A DNA stretch of 55,510 nucleotides from an uncultured Gemmatimonadales bacterium (GTDB lineage: Bacteria > Gemmatimonadota > Gemmatimonadetes > Longimicrobiales > Gaopeijiaceae): positions 1 to 55,510 of the forward strand of contig CALFPJ010000053.1 of assembly GCA_937919655.1 (NCBI GenBank), read 5' to 3'. A model generated the notes under the pieces. The model searched no databases, had not been told where the DNA came from, and saw only the letters and a program-made list of their open reading frames with translations. The stretch's first letter is position 1. Every line of letters begins with the position of its first letter. Shown here one piece after another: positions 1 to 8,858 of the stretch. A program made the position numbers and the translations under genes.

Positions 1-1
1 T

Positions 2-66
2 TGTCGGCAGGCCGGTCAGGATCACCCCCGAGAATTGCCGATGCCGAAGCCGAAGAAGACGGGTTG
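2..66 (+). CDS. possible 3' end of an upstream gene
   Basis: Reading frame 2 is open from the window edge and stops with TGA at 64-66, ending in LPMPKPKKTG. A basic, proline-rich tail of this sort is plausible as the C-terminus of a pump or adaptor gene preceding the TolC-type gene, but too little is visible to name it. The 60-codon frame starting at base 1 has poor composition and looks like a shadow. Confidence 0.2.
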
Positions 67-187
67 ACGCCTTTCGACCTCTTTAACAGTTCGGTCGGGA
101 TGCGGGTCTTTAGTTGTGGAATTGGGCACGCGGGCGGGCCAGAAGTCGCCGAGCCACATGATGCGAACGAAACGAGACGATGAACCG

Positions 188-1783
188 ATGAATTTTCATA
201 AAAGGACCGGTGCCGTTTTGGTGGCTGGGCTGCTCACCATCCCTACTGGCGCCAGCGCGCAGGATCCCCAAGCCGAGGTCTTGGCGCCGCTCGACGCCTA
301 CGTGGTCGGCGAAGCACTTCCCCCGATCGCTCCGGGTGGCTCCATGCTTTCGATGACGCTGGAGGAGGCGGTTCAGCGTGCGCTTGAGTCGAACCTCGAC
401 GTCCAGAGTGCGAGGCTCGACCCCGTCATCCAGCGTTACGCCTTGCGCGCGGCTCAAGCCGCGTACACGCCGACGCTGAACATGAATTACGGGCTCAACA
501 ACGCGACGAACCAGTCGACGAGCCAGCTGGATGGTGGGGCGACCACGGTGAGTGAGCGCCAAACGTTCAATACCTCGCTGGTAAAGCCGATGCCGTACTA
601 CGGTGGACGCCTGAACGCGAGCTTCAACAACAGCCGCCTGTCCACGGACAACTCGTTTTCGACGCGCAACCCGAGCTACAGTTCGACGGCCAGCTTGAGC
701 TATACGCAGCCCCTGCTGGCCGGCTTCCGAGCGGACAATCAACGCGCTTCGCTCCAAACTCAGCAGATTCAAGGAACGATTTCCGATCTGCAGTTGGTGT
801 CCCGCCTCGAGAACATTATGCGGCAGGTGCGTTCAGGCTATTGGGGGCTTCGCGCAACCATTGAGCAGGTCGAGATCCAGCGACGGAGTCTCACGCAGGC
901 CGAGGAACTCGTGGCCCAAAACGAGGTGCTGGTCCGAGTTGGGCGGGCGACGCGGTTCCAGTTGATCCAGTCTCAGGCTCAAGAGGCGAACGCACAGCAG
1001 GCGCTCCTCAATGCTGAGATTCAGTGGCGGAACTTGGAGTTGGCGTTCAAGCGGCTTCTGCTCAGCGGGCCGAACGATCCGCTGCTCCTAGAGACGATCA
1101 ATCCGACGGATCCGCCGCTACTGGTCGACCAGGCCGTGGACATCGAGGCGGCCATCGCAATCGCCCTTCGCGACCGTACCGATATACGACAGTCGACGGA
1201 GCAGCAGCGCATCTCTGAGGTGAACTTGGAGGTGTCTCGGTCCAACCAACTCCCGACGCTCGACCTGTCAGCCTCCTACTCGGCCCAGGGTGTGGGTGGG
1301 GACCTGTTCGAACGCTCGAGCCTTGGTGGTGACCCGGTCTTGATCGCGTCGGGTGGCTACGGCGACGGGCTCTCGTCCATTGCTAGCCTCGATGCGCCGA
1401 CTTGGAATATCTCCCTTTCCGGCTCACTGCCGATTGGTAACAACCCGGCCAAGCGCAACGTCGAACGGGCCCAACTGCAGTATCAACAGCTCCAACTTTC
1501 TCAGCGTGCGCAGGAGCTGGGCGTCGTGACGCAGGTCACGGCCGCCGGCCTCGCTGTGGGTAACACATTCCTTCAGCACCAGGCTGCGCAGCGAAGCCGT
1601 GAGGCGTCTGAGCAGAACCTTCAGGCGGAGCAGACTCGCTTCAACGTCGGAATCGCCACGAATTTCGAGCTAGTCGCGGCCCAAAATGCGGCGACAACGG
1701 CGCGGCTTTCTGAACTGCAGGCCTTGATCAACCACCTGAACGCGATCTCTGACTTCGACCGGGTGCAGCGCGTCGGTAACTGA
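188..1783 (+). CDS. TolC-family outer membrane efflux protein
   Basis: This encodes 531 residues of an outer membrane channel of the TolC/OEP family, which forms the exit duct of tripartite efflux or type I secretion systems. Residues 1-25 are a signal peptide ending TGASAQD. Two long OEP repeats follow, rich in Gln, Ala and Leu heptads (roughly residues 50-270 and 275-525), with the typical SLTLEEAV-like opening (SMTLEEAVQRALESN). The ATG at 188 is preferred over in-frame ATGs at 116, 158 and 161 because it places the signal peptide at the N-terminus. No inner-membrane pump is visible downstream; it would lie before the window. A strong hairpin follows the stop. The family is clear; the partner pump and substrate are unknown. 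Confidence 0.9.
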   Translation: MNFHKRTGAVLVAGLLTIPTGASAQDPQAEVLAPLDAYVVGEALPPIAPGGSMLSMTLEEAVQRALESNLDVQSARLDPVIQRYALRAAQAAYTPTLNMNYGLNNATNQSTSQLDGGATTVSERQTFNTSLVKPMPYYGGRLNASFNNSRLSTDNSFSTRNPSYSSTASLSYTQPLLAGFRADNQRASLQTQQIQGTISDLQLVSRLENIMRQVRSGYWGLRATIEQVEIQRRSLTQAEELVAQNEVLVRVGRATRFQLIQSQAQEANAQQALLNAEIQWRNLELAFKRLLLSGPNDPLLLETINPTDPPLLVDQAVDIEAAIAIALRDRTDIRQSTEQQRISEVNLEVSRSNQLPTLDLSASYSAQGVGGDLFERSSLGGDPVLIASGGYGDGLSSIASLDAPTWNISLSGSLPIGNNPAKRNVERAQLQYQQLQLSQRAQELGVVTQVTAAGLAVGNTFLQHQAAQRSREASEQNLQAEQTRFNVGIATNFELVAAQNAATTARLSELQALINHLNAISDFDRVQRVGN

Positions 1784-1807
1784 CGAATCGGGACTGGACT
1801 GCGCAAA

Positions 1808-1840
1808 CGCCCCGGCCCGTCCTCGTGACGGACCGGGGCG
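1808..1840 (+). terminator. rho-independent terminator after the TolC-type gene
   Basis: CGCCCCGG at 1808-1815 pairs with CCGGGGCG at 1833-1840. After one mismatch, CCGTC at 1817-1821 pairs with GACGG at 1827-1831, leaving a 5-base loop. The T-rich run TTGTTCGTT follows. It lies between the convergent TolC-type and RidA genes and may serve both. Confidence 0.75.
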
Positions 1841-1875
1841 TTGTTCGTTGGCGATCTGGCTACCCAGCCTGACCG

Positions 1876-2994
1876 TTATCGCTTCAGCACGAGCTGAATC
1901 TCCACACGCGACCGCCCTACGAGTTGCGTGCCGATGACGGTTGGCGCAGGGGCACCGTCACCAAGCGTTGCTTCCAACTCGGCCCGCACCGCCGCCCAGT
2001 CATCCATGTCGGTCAAGAAGACCCACACACTTTCGACCTGTTCGAAGTCCACCGAGGCGCTTGCAAGCGTGGTCGTGATGCTCGCCATCGCGGCCCGTGT
2101 TTCCTCGGCAGCGTCGCTGCCTCGTCCAGTCACACCAGCAAGGTACACGCGATCGCCCGTATCGATTCCCGGTGAATACGGGCTGCGTCCACGGGCCTCA
2201 GGGCGCACGACTGTCCGGTCGGAAGACGCCTGCGCCACGCACTGAATCTCCGTAGAAAACACGGGATTCGTGAGGGGGGACCCCACGGTCGCGCGCGCGG
2301 GAGGATCGGTCGCGGTCACGAATTCTGCGTAGGCCCCATTCATGTCGGCGAACGCGGTCGGGTCATCCAGAAAGACTTTGCAACTGACCAAGTCGGCGAA
2401 GCTCATGCCCCCGGCCTCCAACACCATGCCGAGGTTCCCAAAAACGCGACGGGTCTGGGTGGGGACGTCCCCCGGAACGGGCTGGTACGTCTCGGGACTC
2501 CGGCTGGTCGCGCCGGAGAGGAACAGCGTGCTTCCGACTTTGACGCCCCACGAGTAGGGGAGCTCGGGAGAGCGCAGCCCCGCCGGCTTGATGATCTCCT
2601 TGGATCCTCGGGCGGCCACCATCGAGAACTGGATCAACGCATCTGGATCCAACAAGTCGGCCTGCACCGTCGCGCGGGTGGGAGGCGCGGTCTGAAAATA
2701 CGTGCGATAAACACCGTTCATGCCCTGAAAGTCGCTGGCGTCTCTTAGGAACACGTTCGACACCACAACGTCTGTGTAGGTCAGACCCTGAGCGCGTAAC
2801 GCCGTTCCGAGATTGTCCAACGCGGCGGCCGTCTGCTGCTCTATCGTGCTCAGCGACACGCCCTCGGCCTCCGTCCCGATCACGTTCGAGATGTAGACGA
2901 GGTCCGCGCTCTGGGCAGCGGTCGACGTTGGCGAGAGCAAGGCGAACGCCAGCGCGCAGAAAAACAGCTTTCTTGAGATTCGGCGTGTGGGCAT
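1876..2994 (-). CDS. exported protein with three RidA (YjgF/UK114) domains
   Basis: This encodes 372 residues beginning with a signal peptide (MPTRRISRKLFFCALAFALL, cleavage near TAAQSA). Three consecutive RidA-fold domains follow at about residues 30-140, 145-255 and 265-372. RidA proteins usually hydrolyse reactive 2-aminoacrylate or imine intermediates in the cytosol, using an arginine in a PxRxxV strand. Domains 1 and 2 keep it (PTRATV, PARATV). Domain 3 reads PAPTVIGTQ and lacks it, so it is probably structural. RidA works as a trimer, so three fused domains could form a single-chain trimer; this is inference. The start at 2994 is preferred because minus-strand GAGGAG lies 8 bases upstream. 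An in-frame ATG exists at 3024. Confidence 0.85.
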   Translation of the reverse strand: MPTRRISRKLFFCALAFALLSPTSTAAQSADLVYISNVIGTEAEGVSLSTIEQQTAAALDNLGTALRAQGLTYTDVVVSNVFLRDASDFQGMNGVYRTYFQTAPPTRATVQADLLDPDALIQFSMVAARGSKEIIKPAGLRSPELPYSWGVKVGSTLFLSGATSRSPETYQPVPGDVPTQTRRVFGNLGMVLEAGGMSFADLVSCKVFLDDPTAFADMNGAYAEFVTATDPPARATVGSPLTNPVFSTEIQCVAQASSDRTVVRPEARGRSPYSPGIDTGDRVYLAGVTGRGSDAAEETRAAMASITTTLASASVDFEQVESVWVFLTDMDDWAAVRAELEATLGDGAPAPTVIGTQLVGRSRVEIQLVLKR

Positions 2995-3064
2995 GCAGTC
3001 GTCTCCTCGGGTGGGGATCGTCATGGGGGCGTTTGTCGCGTGAGGGATGTGGCGGAGAGAGCGG

Positions 3065-4066
3065 TCATCGCCCCCCCAGTCGGATCGGTTCTAGGTGCTT
3101 CGGAATGATGACCCGCGAATCCGGAGAGGCCAGCCGGACCTCCTCTGCGAACGCGTCGACCCATTCGGTGCGGTACGCGATCTCGGATCCATAGGGCGCC
3201 CGGAAGTTGTCGGCATGGGTCGGGATCACGACGGGAGGGTAGCCGAGCGCGGCCATAAGCCGCGGGGTGTACTCGAAAATCTCCAAGTGTGACGGGGCGG
3301 CTCCCACGAGGGCCACGTCCGGGCGGAGTCCCTCAACTTCACGTGCGATGTAGTTCATCGATCCCATCGTCATGACTTCATGGCCGCCGATCCGGACGAG
3401 GAACATCAGCGAGCCTCCCTCGACGAGTTGGCTTATGCGCAGGGGGCGCGTCGCTCCGGCTTCTACCACCTCGGACTGGTAGTAACGCTTGTCGCCCAGC
3501 GGACTGTGGAGGCTCGGGATTACTCGAATCGAGACGTCGCCAAAGTCATAGTCCTCACCCCCGCGCACGGTGATCAACTGCTGATCCGGCACGCCGTAGG
3601 CTCGCATGATGTTGATCGTACTTTCGTGCCCGATCACCACAGCCCCGGTCTTATTCGCGAGGTAGGGCACGTCCATGACGTGATCTGGGTGACTGTGCTG
3701 CACCAGGATATAGTCGGCCCGTTGGATCTGGGCGTCGATCACCTCGGTGTCACTGAAGAGCGTATCGGTGCGGTTGTAGACGGGCCGCGTGTCGGTCGGA
3801 TCCGGACTCGGCTGACCGTCGTACTTCGCGCGGGTCAGATACGGGTCGACCAAGACGATCACCGGTTCAGCCTCACCTTCGGAGGGCGCGGTGATTTCCC
3901 AGCCGGCGGCGCCCAGGTAGCGCAGCGTGATGGTCTCGGCCGCTTCGGAGAGAACCCGCGCGGCTTCCCCTTCAGATGATTGGGTCGGGCCACACCCCGC
4001 GACCATCACGGTGAGGACCAGCAGCCACACCTTGAACGGAGGCGCATCTATGGGACGAGTGCTCAA
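3065..4066 (-). CDS. MBL-fold metallo-hydrolase lipoprotein (UlaG-like)
   Basis: This encodes 333 residues of a metallo-beta-lactamase-fold hydrolase of the UlaG-like type. A lipoprotein signal with lipobox VAGC lies near residues 22-25. The opening strand LRYLGAAGWEI is followed by the metal motif HSHPDHVMD near residue 125, then IPSLHSP and PTHADNF supplying further His/Asp ligands. The start is TTG, sharing four bases (TTGA) with the TGA stop of the upstream DUF885 gene, so translation is probably coupled. The two products are likely both outside the cytoplasm. The substrate is unknown; lactones or phosphodiesters are usual in relatives. Confidence 0.85.
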   Translation of the reverse strand: MSTRPIDAPPFKVWLLVLTVMVAGCGPTQSSEGEAARVLSEAAETITLRYLGAAGWEITAPSEGEAEPVIVLVDPYLTRAKYDGQPSPDPTDTRPVYNRTDTLFSDTEVIDAQIQRADYILVQHSHPDHVMDVPYLANKTGAVVIGHESTINIMRAYGVPDQQLITVRGGEDYDFGDVSIRVIPSLHSPLGDKRYYQSEVVEAGATRPLRISQLVEGGSLMFLVRIGGHEVMTMGSMNYIAREVEGLRPDVALVGAAPSHLEIFEYTPRLMAALGYPPVVIPTHADNFRAPYGSEIAYRTEWVDAFAEEVRLASPDSRVIIPKHLEPIRLGGR

Positions 4067-5886
4067 GATGCTCCCTCTCCCAGAGTGCGGGCGATGTATC
4101 GATCCACCTGCTGTTCAAGGACCAGAAGCGGAAGCGCGCCCGAGCCGATGACCGCATCGTGGAAGTCGCGGATGTCGAATTGGTCCCCCAGGGCTGCCTC
4201 GGCTCTATCGCGCAACACGAGGATCTGCGTCATGCCCATTTTATAACTCAATGCCTGGCCGGGGTTCACGAAGTACCGCTCCACCTCAGTGATGATATCG
4301 CCTTCCGAAATCGGTGTGTTCACCATGAAATAGTCGATGGCCTGCTGCCGAGTCCATCGCTTGGAGTGAATGCCCGTGTCGGTCACGAGGCGCACAGATC
4401 TCCAAATCTCATCCTGCAGACGACCGAAGTCCCGCATGGGATCCTGGTAGAAGCCCATCTCTCGCGCCAGGCGCTCGGCATACAGCGCCCATCCCTCCAC
4501 GTAGGCGCCGTACCCCCCGAATTTGCGGAAGAGCGGCAGGCCGGCCATCTCCTGGGCCAGGGCGATCTGGAAGTGGTGGCCCGGAACGCCTTCGTGGTAC
4601 GTGATCGCAGTAAAGACGTACTTCTGCACGCTCTTCATGTCCGCCAGGTTTGCGTAGTAGATGCCCGGACGAGACCCATCCTGGGAAGGCGAATCGTAGA
4701 ACGCGATACTGGTGGAATTTTCTCTCCACGGCTCGACCCGCCGAACTTCCAGTCCGGCTCGCGGCAGGTGGTTGAAGTATTGATCCGCGACCTCGAAAAT
4801 CGCGGTGATTTGTTGTTCGGCCTCCGCCAAAAACACAGCTCGGCCCGCGTCGCTGTCCTCGTAGAAGTTGTTCGGGTCGGTACGCACGAAGGCGAAGAAA
4901 TCCTGGAGATCACCCTCGAAGCCGACGGCCTGCATGATTCCCTCCATCTCGCCGTGGATGCGAGCCACGTCGTCGAGCCCGATCTGATGAATCTCTTCAG
5001 CGCTGAGATCGAGTGTCGTTTGGTTTCTGACACGGTTCGCGTAGAACGCCTCCCCGCCCGGCAGAGACCACACACCAAGGTTCTCGGTCTGCGTGGCCTG
5101 CAAGCGCCGCAGCTCACCAACCAAGGTGTCGAAGCCTCTCTTTAACGGACCGGCCCAAGCCTCGTCTGCCCTCGTCATCAGGTCGGATCGTTCCGCGTCA
5201 CTCAACTCGAGTTCCCCGACCTTGGCCTTGAAGTCGGCGTAGAGCGGGTTGTCTTCCTGGGAACGGTCGACCGGCGCGCCCGAACTCATCCGGGCCGCGT
5301 CGGTGATCATGGCCGGGAAGGAAAAGGCCGGCGGGATCACGCCGAAGGTTGCCCGGTCGGCCAACCGCTCAGCCATCTCGCTGAACAGTCCCTCCAGTCC
5401 TGCTATCCGCTGCACATAGTCGTTGGCGTCCTGCAGACTGCTTATCGTGTGGTTGTTCTGAAGCAGGGTCAGCGGGTTGGTGATCTGCCCATTGAACTGA
5501 TCGGCCACATAGAAGTGGCGGAAGAAGGCCTGATCGCGGACCCGTTGTTCCGTGTTGAACACGAAGAGGTCGTAGCTGAGCTGACCTTGCTCGCCCAGCA
5601 GTTCTCGGTCGAATTCCCCTCGCAACCGATCTAGATCTGCCGCGCTTCGTGCTGTCTGGGCCGCCGCGAATGCGTCGGACCGGTCGTCCCATTGCCCCAA
5701 CTGATCGCCTTTGCGGCCGAGATAGGATTGGGTTTCAGGGCTCTCTGAGACGCCGCGTTCAAAGACCACGTCCAGAAACGCGTTCAGGCGAGCGTCTTCG
5801 GCCGCTGTGTCGGGGGCGCCAGCGGCGCACCCGAATACGAAAAGGCCAAGAGTGAGTCCGAGGAGGCGGCGCAGAGGTCTTTTCAT
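4063..5886 (-). CDS. DUF885 family putative metallopeptidase lipoprotein
   Basis: This encodes 607 residues of the DUF885 family, common as secreted or lipid-anchored proteins in Gemmatimonadota and other environmental bacteria and thought to be zinc peptidases. The lipobox is FGCA near residue 19. The family signature HEGVPGHHFQ (an HExxxGHH-type metal site) lies near residue 445, followed by GAYVEGWALYAERL and the late block NPGQALSYKMG. ATG 5886 is chosen because it starts the lipoprotein signal; an in-frame ATG at 5985 would bury it. The gene ends within the start codon of the MBL gene, forming a two-gene operon. Catalytic role is inferred from the family. Confidence 0.85.
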   Translation of the reverse strand: MKRPLRRLLGLTLGLFVFGCAAGAPDTAAEDARLNAFLDVVFERGVSESPETQSYLGRKGDQLGQWDDRSDAFAAAQTARSAADLDRLRGEFDRELLGEQGQLSYDLFVFNTEQRVRDQAFFRHFYVADQFNGQITNPLTLLQNNHTISSLQDANDYVQRIAGLEGLFSEMAERLADRATFGVIPPAFSFPAMITDAARMSSGAPVDRSQEDNPLYADFKAKVGELELSDAERSDLMTRADEAWAGPLKRGFDTLVGELRRLQATQTENLGVWSLPGGEAFYANRVRNQTTLDLSAEEIHQIGLDDVARIHGEMEGIMQAVGFEGDLQDFFAFVRTDPNNFYEDSDAGRAVFLAEAEQQITAIFEVADQYFNHLPRAGLEVRRVEPWRENSTSIAFYDSPSQDGSRPGIYYANLADMKSVQKYVFTAITYHEGVPGHHFQIALAQEMAGLPLFRKFGGYGAYVEGWALYAERLAREMGFYQDPMRDFGRLQDEIWRSVRLVTDTGIHSKRWTRQQAIDYFMVNTPISEGDIITEVERYFVNPGQALSYKMGMTQILVLRDRAEAALGDQFDIRDFHDAVIGSGALPLLVLEQQVDRYIARTLGEGAS

Positions 5887-6053
5887 GGGGTGCAGATCCT
5901 TGGTGTGCCGACTAAGTCGCTCAGTGTTGAGGCCAGGAAGAGCGAATTCAACCAAGTCAATGGGCCCCTCTAGGCGGGGAGCCAAGGTAGGGCGCTCGGG
6001 GGTGGCTGGGCCAGAAGTGCCTGGCGGGTTGGCATAATCGCGGGCCCTTGGCC

Positions 6054-7085
6054 TCAGGTACGCGTTGCCCTGACCACCGCTCCTGCCGCACGATAGGCCG
6101 CGGCGAGCGCTCCCTCAACATGCCCCGGGTATTCGAGGGAGGTCTCCGTCGAGGCCCAGTGGAGGCGGCCGTCGAGCGCGGGCCTCGTATAACAAGGGTG
6201 GCCGAACAGCTCGTAGGCATCGAGTTGTTCGACGCCCGGTGGCGACGTGTACGACTCATCGCTCCAGTCGTGAATCGTGAGCTGGTCGGGATGGGTGGCG
6301 TCGGGCCCGAACAGAGCGACGAGTTGCTCTACCACCTCCTTCGCGGTGACGGTTCGCTGCCCAACCACGGGGGGCGGCACGAAGCCGAACAGAGCCGCCG
6401 GCTGGCCGTCTCCTCCGCTCATGTCATGGATCTCACGCATCGGACCGACGTGGCTTACGGCCGAGCCGGCGAGCCCGCGATCCCTCCAGAACGGCGACGA
6501 GAACTGAGCCACAACCTTGGTCATTGCGCCCATCCACACCGGAGTGCGCCGTGCGACCGCAGCGGTCTCTGTGTCCAGGCCGGGCACGAAGTCGATCGTC
6601 GACGAGGCCAGGGCAGGCGGAATCGCGACGATCAGCTGTTTGCCCCAAAAGCGGCCGTGCGGCGTTTCGGCCGCGATGTGGTCCGCGGCCAGCCCGATCA
6701 GGGTCACCGAGTGCGCGAGCCTGATTGAGCCAGCGGGCAACTCGCTGGCCACGGCGTCCGCGAGTTGTTGCATGCCTGCGGAGATTCGCCCCGACGGCAC
6801 GTCTATGGGATTGTCATCCAGCCTTTGGACACCGTTGAGGTCTTGGTACATCGCAGCACCGGCCAGAAACTGGCCGTGTGTGGCGATGCCCAGCTCAGCG
6901 ATCAAGGTGGCGATGCGCGGCTCGTTGGGCCAAAACCATGTCGCTCCGAGATCGAGGCCGCCACCTCGGGCAGGGAGCGACAGCAGTCGTCCGCCCACAC
7001 GGCTCCGCGCCTCAAGGACCGTCACGTCGAGGCCCTCCGCCACGAGAACGCGGGCTGCGGCCAGTCCAGCGATTCCTGCGCCCAC
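6054..7085 (-). CDS. FAD-dependent amine oxidase (monoamine oxidase-like)
   Basis: This encodes at least 343 residues of a flavin amine oxidase. It begins inside the dinucleotide motif GAGIAGLAAARVL, continues with the FAD-contact block EARSRVGGRLLS, and ends with a typical C-terminal FAD cap (LHWASTETSLEYPGHVEGAL). The GTG at 7085 is almost certainly not the true start, because the first beta strand (DVLIV) is encoded just upstream. No ATG, GTG or TTG exists in that frame before a TAG at 7164-7166, but a CTG at 7119-7121 overlaps the stop of the ligase gene as CTGA. The enzyme would oxidise primary amines to aldehydes and ammonia. The upstream decarboxylase and ligase suggest one pathway. 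Confidence 0.85.
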   Translation of the reverse strand: MGAGIAGLAAARVLVAEGLDVTVLEARSRVGGRLLSLPARGGGLDLGATWFWPNEPRIATLIAELGIATHGQFLAGAAMYQDLNGVQRLDDNPIDVPSGRISAGMQQLADAVASELPAGSIRLAHSVTLIGLAADHIAAETPHGRFWGKQLIVAIPPALASSTIDFVPGLDTETAAVARRTPVWMGAMTKVVAQFSSPFWRDRGLAGSAVSHVGPMREIHDMSGGDGQPAALFGFVPPPVVGQRTVTAKEVVEQLVALFGPDATHPDQLTIHDWSDESYTSPPGVEQLDAYELFGHPCYTRPALDGRLHWASTETSLEYPGHVEGALAAAYRAAGAVVRATRT

Positions 7086-7117
7086 GATCAGGACATCGAC
7101 GGCTCCGTTGGTCGGGC

Positions 7118-8701
7118 TCAGTTGACCCGCCGCTCCCGCCCCTGCCAGTACTTCTCCCGTAGCCTAAACTTCTGGAGCTTCCCGGTCGCCGTACGTGGGA
7201 GCGCATCTAGGATTTCGACGCTGGTGGGGCACTTGAAGCCGGCCAGGTGCTCGCGGCAAAACGCGATCGCTTCATCCTGCGTCAGTGAATCCCCAACTTT
7301 CAGCACGAGCAGCGCGTGCGGCGTCTCGCCCCACTTTTCGTGGGGAATCCCGATGACGGCGCACTCTACGACGGACGGGTGTTGGTAGAGGACATCCTCG
7401 ATCTCAGGCGAGCTAATGTTCTCGCCCCCCGAGATGATCACGTCCTTCTTGCGATCCACGATATACACCGACCGTGTCTCGTCCCACACCGCCAGGTCGC
7501 CCGTATGGAAGTAGCCGTCGTGAATGGCGACTGCGGTCTGATCCGGCTGCTCATAGTAGCCCTTGAAGACCACGTTGGAGCGGGCACAAATTTCTCCGAC
7601 GGTCTCACCGTCCATCGGCACCGGCACTCCCTCGTCATCGAGAATCGCGACTTCGACGCCAATCCCGGGCACACCGGCTCTGGCTCGCCGAGCCCACGCA
7701 CCCCGCTCCGTGTGGAAGTCGGGATGGGAGACGGTGAGGAGTGGGGCCGTCTCCGTCAGCCCGTAGATCTGGAGGAACGTCCAGCCCAGTTCGGTCTCCA
7801 AGCGCTCAATGAATGCGACCGGTGGCGGCGCGCCAGCCAGCACGAAGCGGACATCAGAAGGAAGGTCGTGGTCCGACTTGTCTGGGTAGTCCAGGATGAC
7901 ACGAAGCACCGTGGGCGCCATGCACGCGAAGGTCACGCCTTCACGTTCGATGAGGGCATAGATCGTCTTTGCGTCCACGCTGCGCAAGATTACGTGCGTG
8001 CCCCCCATGCCGGTGAGTGCATACACGCCACCCCAGCCGTTGCAGTGGAACATGGGAAGCGTCCAGAGCTCAACGTCGTCATGCCGGATGCCGAGATGGG
8101 CGATCATGTTATAGGCGTTCAGGTAACAGTTCCTGTGCGTCAGCATCACGCCCTTCGGTCGGCCTGTCGTCCCGGAGGTGTAGTTGATCGAAACCACGTC
8201 ATTTTCATTGATCGGCGGGGATGGTGGCGGGGGAGGGGTCGTCGAGACACCGATGATCAGCTCGTTCCAATCGAGCCATCCCTCTCGGGGTGTCCCGTCC
8301 TCGGAGGCGGAGATGAAGAACTCCACCCGATCCCGTTCGCCTCGAATCCCGTCGATCACCTCCGTATACTCGGAGTCCACCAGAACCGCTCGAACCCCGG
8401 CGTGATCGAGGATGTAGCGATGTTCGGGCCCACTGAGCCGATAGTTGAGCGGGACTAGAATGGCCCCGATTTGGCTGGTCGCGTAGAAGCTCTCCAAGAA
8501 GAAATGAGAGTTGGGCGACAGAATGCAGACGCGGTCTCCCTGGACGACGCCCAGCGAGAGCAATGCGTTCGAGAGGCGATTGACCCGGTCCGTCAGTTCC
8601 CCATAGGTGAACCGGAGATCCCCGTCGACGACCGCCGTCTTGTCAGCGTACACCTGGGCGGCGCGTCGCAGAAAGTCATCTACGAGTAGTGGTACTTCCA
8701 T
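7118..8701 (-). CDS. acyl-CoA synthetase (AMP-forming, FadD-like)
   Basis: This encodes 527 residues of the ANL superfamily, activating a carboxylic acid to its CoA thioester through an acyl-adenylate. Motifs: phosphate loop YTSGTTGRPKGVMLTHRN near residue 175, A5 block QIYGLTETAP, hinge DRKKDVIISGGENISSPEIE near residue 430, and the catalytic lysine in TATGKLQK near the C-terminus. A proline run (TTPPPPPSPP) precedes the phosphate loop. It sits between the decarboxylase gene upstream and the amine oxidase gene, which starts at or before its stop, so the three are likely co-transcribed. Chain length specificity cannot be read; medium-chain or aryl-alkanoic acids are plausible. Confidence 0.88.
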   Translation of the reverse strand: MEVPLLVDDFLRRAAQVYADKTAVVDGDLRFTYGELTDRVNRLSNALLSLGVVQGDRVCILSPNSHFFLESFYATSQIGAILVPLNYRLSGPEHRYILDHAGVRAVLVDSEYTEVIDGIRGERDRVEFFISASEDGTPREGWLDWNELIIGVSTTPPPPPSPPINENDVVSINYTSGTTGRPKGVMLTHRNCYLNAYNMIAHLGIRHDDVELWTLPMFHCNGWGGVYALTGMGGTHVILRSVDAKTIYALIEREGVTFACMAPTVLRVILDYPDKSDHDLPSDVRFVLAGAPPPVAFIERLETELGWTFLQIYGLTETAPLLTVSHPDFHTERGAWARRARAGVPGIGVEVAILDDEGVPVPMDGETVGEICARSNVVFKGYYEQPDQTAVAIHDGYFHTGDLAVWDETRSVYIVDRKKDVIISGGENISSPEIEDVLYQHPSVVECAVIGIPHEKWGETPHALLVLKVGDSLTQDEAIAFCREHLAGFKCPTSVEILDALPRTATGKLQKFRLREKYWQGRERRVN

Positions 8702-8858
8702 GCGGGCCTCGCTGGTTGGTCATGTCGGTACGGTGGCTGGTTGCTGGAGATACGCGGGTCTGCCGGTAACCGTGGTTGGTCGTTGTCGGTCGGTAACGGT
8801 CGGATCGAATGCCACAGTAACCGCCCGCGCGGCCGCAGGCAGGATCGGCCTCACAATC

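Noticed and set aside
1..183. 60-codon frame from the first base
   Set aside because: It overlaps the leader of the TolC-type gene, lacks a convincing start, and shows no domain.
7316..8458. 380-codon plus-strand frame opposite the FadD-like ligase
   Set aside because: Same situation: an antisense shadow of an intact ligase with no family resemblance.
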